From Polymorphobacter megasporae (GTDB lineage Bacteria; Pseudomonadota; Alphaproteobacteria; Sphingomonadales; Sphingomonadaceae), in NCBI RefSeq assembly GCF_018982885.2, contig NZ_CP081848.1, forward strand, positions 682,001 through 746,000: 64,000 nucleotides of DNA, given 5' to 3'. Under the pieces are notes generated by a model. It searched no databases. It was not told the DNA's origin and saw only the letters and a program-made list of their open reading frames with translations. The first letter of the stretch is position 1. Every line of letters begins with the position of its first letter. A program made the position numbers and the translations under genes. Shown in pieces: positions 60,489 to 64,000 of this stretch.

Positions 60489-60992
60489 CTAGCCGCCGAG
60501 GTAGTCGCGCTTGCCGATCTCGACGCCCTTCGACCGCAGCAGGGCATAGGCGATGCTGACGTGGAAGAAGAAGTTCGGCAGCACGAACGTCAGCAGATAC
60601 GCCTGCCCCGACAGGTTGATCGACTGCTCGCCGAACTTGAGGCTGATCTCGCGGTCCTCGGTGCCGTCGATCTGGTCGGCCGGGACCGACTCGATGAACG
60701 CGACGGTCTTGGCGATGCGCTCCTTGAGCGTGTCGAAGGTGGTTTCGGTGTCGGCATAGCCCGGCACGTCGATCCCGGCGAGCCGCGCGACGCAGCCCTT
60801 GACCCCATCCGACGCGATCTGGATCTGCCGCGGCAGCGCGGCCATGTCGGGCGCGAGGCGGGCGTCGATCAATTCCGACGGGTCGATTCCGCGCTCGGCG
60901 GCGAAGGCGGCGCCCTTGTCGAGGATCGCGGTAAGCGAGGCGAACTGCCGAACGAACACCGGCACCGACGCCTGATACATCGAAAGGGTCAT
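60489..60992 (-). CDS. DUF1993 family protein
   Basis: A 167-aa all-helical protein of DUF1993, related in fold to DinB-like four-helix bundles. It shows the family start (LSMYQASVPVFVRQFASLTAIL) and the C-terminal YLLTFVLPNFFFHVSIAYALLRSKGVEIGKRDYLG. Function unknown. GAAAGGG-like sequence is not clear before the ATG, but TCAGGAAAATCA provides an AGGA site. It lies 64 bases downstream of the MFS gene on the same strand. Confidence 0.8.
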   Translation of the reverse strand: MTLSMYQASVPVFVRQFASLTAILDKGAAFAAERGIDPSELIDARLAPDMAALPRQIQIASDGVKGCVARLAGIDVPGYADTETTFDTLKERIAKTVAFIESVPADQIDGTEDREISLKFGEQSINLSGQAYLLTFVLPNFFFHVSIAYALLRSKGVEIGKRDYLGG

Positions 60993-61056
60993 TGATTTTC
61001 CTGAGGTTGGAGGATCGTTTCGGACCTAGCATGGCCGACGGCGGTCGTCTTGCGCG

Positions 61057-62460
61057 TCATGCCGGTTTCTTGCGGTCGAGCAGGGCAAACGCCGCCAGTC
61101 CGGCTCCTAACGCGAGTGCCGCCGCGACGAACGCCGCGGTCTGGAAAGCGGCGATGAGCGCATCGCCCTTTGCCGCGAGCGCCGCGCCGAGCAACGCGGT
61201 CGCGATCATCCCGCCGGTCCGCGCGACCGCGCTGTTGAAGCCAGACGCGGTCCCGGTGTGGCGCGCGTCGACCGAGCTGAGCACTGCCGTCGTCAGCGGC
61301 GCGACCGCCCCCGCCATGCCGAGCGAGACGACGATCAGCGCCGGGAACACCTCGGTCCAATATGTCCCGCCGTTTCCGATCCGCGCGGCGAGGAGGAAGC
61401 CCACGGCGACGACGATCGGCCCTATGGTCAACGGCAGCCGCGACCCCGTCTTTGCCGCAAGCCGCCCCATCGCCCGGCTGGCGATGCCGATGACGATCGG
61501 CAGCGGCAGCAGCGCCGCCCCCGCCGCGAATGCCGAATAATGATCGGCCTCGATCAGCACATACGGCAGCAACAGCAGCAGCCCGCCGAGCGCGCCGTAG
61601 AGCAATAACGTCAGCACCGTCAGCCCGGTGAAGCTGCGCGAGGTGAACAGCGACACCGGCATCATCGCCCGCTCACCGCGCCGCCATTCGACCAAGACGA
61701 ACGCCGCGAGCAGCACCGCGCCCGCGACCAGCACGAGGCTGCCCCCCGCCCCGGTCGAGCGCAGCGTCAGCCCCCACGTCAGCGCGCCGAGCGCGGCGGT
61801 CGCGAGGAGGCCGCCGGTCCAGTCGAGCGGGGTGCCGTCATCGGTCGACTCGCCGACGTAGCGCAGCGCGAGGACGATCGCCCCCGCCGCGATCGGCAGG
61901 TTGACGAAGAAGATCGCGCGCCAGCCGATCAGGTCGACGAGCCAGCCGCCCGCGAGCGGCCCGATCGCGCCCGCGATCGCCCCCGCCGCCGCCCATGTCC
62001 CGATCGCACGCCCGCGCGCCTCGCCGCTGAACGACGAGCCGAGGATTGCAAGGCTGTTCGGCATCAGCATCGCCGCGCCGATCCCCTGCAAGCCGCGTCC
62101 GGCGAGGAGCCACGGCAGCGACGGCGCGGCGGCGCAGAGCATCGAGGCGAGTGCGAAAAGCGCGATCCCCGCCACGAGCAACCGCCGCCGCCCGTACCGA
62201 TCCCCCGCCGCGCCGCCGAGCAGGAGCAGCGCGCTCAGCGGCAGGAGGTAGGCGTTGACCACCCATTGCAGGTCGGGGGCCGCGCCCGCGAGGTCGCGCC
62301 CGATCGAGGGCAACGCGACGTTGACCACCGACCCGTCGACGAAGGCGAGGCTCGACGCGAGGATCGTCGCGGTGAGGACCAGCCCGGCATGCGGAGTAGA
62401 CCCCTCGGGTTGCGCGGTGGCGCAGTTGGCGTCGCACGCGGTCGGCTGGGTCGAAGTCAT
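61057..62460 (-). CDS. MFS transporter, DHA2/EmrB-QacA type
   Basis: A 467-aa inner-membrane exporter with about 14 predicted helices, in the drug:H+ antiporter-2 family. Motif A is GGAAGDRYGRRRLL, motif C-like AGAIAGAIGPLAGGWLVD is present, and the N-terminal SSLAFVDGSVVNVALPSIGRDL is typical. A 25-residue polar N-terminal extension with several Cys precedes helix 1. Drug or metabolite export is inferred. No adaptor or regulator gene is adjacent. Confidence 0.85.
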   Translation of the reverse strand: MTSTQPTACDANCATAQPEGSTPHAGLVLTATILASSLAFVDGSVVNVALPSIGRDLAGAAPDLQWVVNAYLLPLSALLLLGGAAGDRYGRRRLLVAGIALFALASMLCAAAPSLPWLLAGRGLQGIGAAMLMPNSLAILGSSFSGEARGRAIGTWAAAGAIAGAIGPLAGGWLVDLIGWRAIFFVNLPIAAGAIVLALRYVGESTDDGTPLDWTGGLLATAALGALTWGLTLRSTGAGGSLVLVAGAVLLAAFVLVEWRRGERAMMPVSLFTSRSFTGLTVLTLLLYGALGGLLLLLPYVLIEADHYSAFAAGAALLPLPIVIGIASRAMGRLAAKTGSRLPLTIGPIVVAVGFLLAARIGNGGTYWTEVFPALIVVSLGMAGAVAPLTTAVLSSVDARHTGTASGFNSAVARTGGMIATALLGAALAAKGDALIAAFQTAAFVAAALALGAGLAAFALLDRKKPA

Positions 62461-62850
62461 TCGACAGCGCTACGGGCGAGTCGCGGTAACCGACTTGGCA
62501 CTAGAGGCAATTTGGAAGTTGACGAAGTTAACGGACCGCTCGCCTGAAACCTCGACCCTTCGAACCATTGCGGGACAATCCGGCCGCGGTTCGAGAGAGA
62601 GTGTAATGTCATCGGCGGCAACCTAGGCGCTCCTCGCAGTGTAGGACAGCGCGTTCGTCGGCCCGGCCGGGACGGGAATACAGCCCCCACTCCCCGTCAC
62701 CCCGGCGAAGGCCGGGGCCCATCCCTCCGCGCAACGCGAAATTCGGTGCTTGCACGACGATGGGCCTCGGCCTTCGCCGGGGTGACGATGGAGGTCTGGC
62801 GGAGCAATCGAGGTCCGGTCAGCCACGTCATGCCGACCAGACCCCGCGCC
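62461..62850. other. intergenic region between the MFS gene and hslU
   Basis: About 390 bases with no supported gene. It holds one isolated inverted copy of the repeat A terminal motif (TGTAGGACAG, 62640-62649) and a long inverted repeat at 62695-62787, listed separately. Confidence 0.55.
62695..62787. repeat. long inverted-repeat element
   Basis: Arms of 29 bases (62695-62723 and 62759-62787) match at 28 positions around a 35-base loop. The arms contain GTCACCCCGGCGAAGGCC. Translated in shadow frames such elements give the HPGEGRGP / AFAGVT peptides often seen in sphingomonad intergenic repeats. It may fold into a stable hairpin downstream of hslU. Confidence 0.7.
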
Positions 62851-64000
62851 CTACAGGATGAACTTCGACAGGTCCGTATCCCGCGCGATGTCGCCCAGCT
62901 CGCGCTCGACATACGCCGCGTCGATCGTCACCGTCTCGCCGCCGCGCTCGCTCGCGTCGAAGCTGATGCCCTCGAGCAACTTCTCGCAGATCGTCTGGAG
63001 CCGCCGTGCGCCGATGTTCTCGACGGCGTCGTTGACCTGTGCCGCGGTCGCCGCGATCGCTTCGATCCCGTCGGCGGTGAAGTCGAGCGTGACCCCCTCG
63101 GTCGCGAGCAGCGCGGTATATTGCCGGATCAGCGACGCCTCGGTCTCGGTCAGGATGCGGACGAAATCATCCTTGGTCAGACCCTTCAGCTCGACGCGGA
63201 TCGGCAGCCGCCCCTGCAGCTCGGGGAGCAGGTCGGACGGGCTCGAGACGTGGAACGCGCCACTGGCGATGAACAGCATATGGTCGGTCTTGACCGGGCC
63301 GTACTTGGTCGCAACCGTCGTGCCCTCGATCAGCGGCAGCAGGTCGCGCTGGACGCCTTCGCGGCTGACCGAGCCGCCACGGACGTCGCTGACCGCGATC
63401 TTGTCGATCTCGTCGAGGAAGACGATCCCGTTCTGCTCGGCCGACTTGACCGCCTCGCGGTTGATGTCGTCGCTGTCGAGGCGCTTGTCGCTCTCCTCGG
63501 CAAGCAAGACGTCCCACGCGGCTTCGACCGACATCTTCCGGCGCTTGGTCTTGCCCGACATCTTGCCGAACATCTCGCCGAGATTGATCATGCCGACCTG
63601 CCCAGGCTGCATGCCGGGCATCTCGAACGGCATGCCGCCCGAATCCTCGACCTCGATCTCGATCTCGCGGCCCTTGAGGTCGCCGTTGTAGAAGCGCTGC
63701 TTGAACGCCTGCCGGGTCGCCTCGCTCGCGTCCTTGCCGACGAGGACATCGAGCAGCCGCGATTCAGCAGCCGCCTCGGCCTTGTCGCGGACGCTGGCGC
63801 GCTTGCTCTCGCGGATCAGCCGGATCGATTCCTCGACGAGGTCGCGGACGATCGAGTCGACGTCGCGTCCGACGTAGCCGACCTCGGTGAACTTGGTCGC
63901 TTCAATCTTGAGGAAGGGCGCCTCGGCGAGCTTCGCCAGCCGGCGGCTGATCTCGGTCTTGCCGCACCCGGTCGGACCGATCATCAGGATGTTCTTCGGG
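62851..64000 (-). CDS. hslU: ATP-dependent protease ATPase subunit HslU (partial)
   Basis: Unfoldase ring of the HslUV (ClpQY) protease. The window holds the C-terminal 383 or so residues; the N-terminus lies beyond base 64000. Walker [10 protein letters not shown] starts near base 63982. AAA+ features continue with [14 protein letters not shown], Walker B ([12 protein letters not shown]), and the sensor segments. The C-terminal FIL tail that inserts into HslV is present. The I-domain (about 63480-63750) is typical. hslV would be expected beyond the right edge. Confidence 0.95.
   Translation of the reverse strand, partial: PKNILMIGPTGCGKTEISRRLAKLAEAPFLKIEATKFTEVGYVGRDVDSIVRDLVEESIRLIRESKRASVRDKAEAAAESRLLDVLVGKDASEATRQAFKQRFYNGDLKGREIEIEVEDSGGMPFEMPGMQPGQVGMINLGEMFGKMSGKTKRRKMSVEAAWDVLLAEESDKRLDSDDINREAVKSAEQNGIVFLDEIDKIAVSDVRGGSVSREGVQRDLLPLIEGTTVATKYGPVKTDHMLFIASGAFHVSSPSDLLPELQGRLPIRVELKGLTKDDFVRILTETEASLIRQYTALLATEGVTLDFTADGIEAIAATAAQVNDAVENIGARRLQTICEKLLEGISFDASERGGETVTIDAAYVERELGDIARDTDLSKFIL

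Noticed and set aside
1-64000. CRISPR array, tRNA or rRNA genes
   Set aside because: No regularly spaced repeats, cloverleaf-like segments or rRNA motifs were found on reading both strands.

Overview
The window is a high-GC, gene-dense stretch of an alphaproteobacterial chromosome. It is most likely from the order Sphingomonadales. The support is the gene content and order (xerD / hypothetical / aroK-aroB; cobA-DUF2849-cysI-DUF934-cysH; a TonB receptor with a tryptophan-halogenase-like protein, SapC and a cupin), a PEPxxWA-type C-terminal anchor, and intergenic repeats of a kind I associate with sphingomonads. I cannot fix the genus. I saw no rRNA, tRNA, CRISPR array, insertion sequence or prophage. 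Genes are tightly packed, with many 4-nt start/stop overlaps and several GTG or TTG starts.

Layout. 0.4-10.5 kb: housekeeping genes (AMP nucleosidase, acyl-CoA dehydrogenase, DUF423 protein, a small ribbon-helix-helix-like gene pair with its own palindromic operator, class II aldolase, XerD, a large unknown secreted protein with a 45-aa membrane-protein partner, aroK-aroB, DUF2256 protein, a metallo-beta-lactamase-fold hydrolase). 10.6-16.4 kb: the transcription/translation operon rimP-nusA-ylxR(DUF448)-infB. 16.5-18.5 kb: a GGDEF-EAL membrane protein.

18.6-37.9 kb: a sugar-utilisation block lying between infB and rbfA, which are usually neighbours. Its core is an oxidative (Weimberg-type) D-xylose pathway: xylX, xylB, xylC, a sugar porter, xylD and the LacI-type regulator xylR. 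It also holds a GH3 and a GH1 glycosidase, a polysaccharide-deacetylase-fold protein, a TonB-dependent receptor, and the halogenase/SapC/cupin trio. Three near-identical LacI-type operators (upstream of xylX, bglX and the receptor/halogenase pair) suggest one regulon running from outer-membrane uptake through glycoside cleavage to xylose oxidation. The last enzyme of the pathway, 2-oxoglutarate semialdehyde dehydrogenase (xylA), is not in the window. rbfA follows at 38.0 kb, then a small unknown gene and an L-arabinose/D-galactose 1-dehydrogenase.

39.9-44.8 kb: glyoxylate shunt (malate synthase, a RamB/ScfR-type regulator, isocitrate lyase). 44.9-50.5 kb: an orphan molybdenum hydroxylase large subunit, hemH, phbB, small proteins and a GNAT acetyltransferase. 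50.8-55.7 kb: an arginine succinyltransferase cluster (M20 hydrolase, astA, astD, astB) without astC or astE. 56.2-60.5 kb: assimilatory sulfate reduction and siroheme synthesis (cobA, DUF2849, cysI, a RidA protein, DUF934, cysH). 60.5-64 kb: DUF1993 protein, a drug-efflux-type MFS transporter and the 3' part of hslU, cut by the window edge. Dispersed intergenic repeats occur at 0.1-0.3, 50.5-50.7, 55.8-56.1 and 62.6-62.8 kb.
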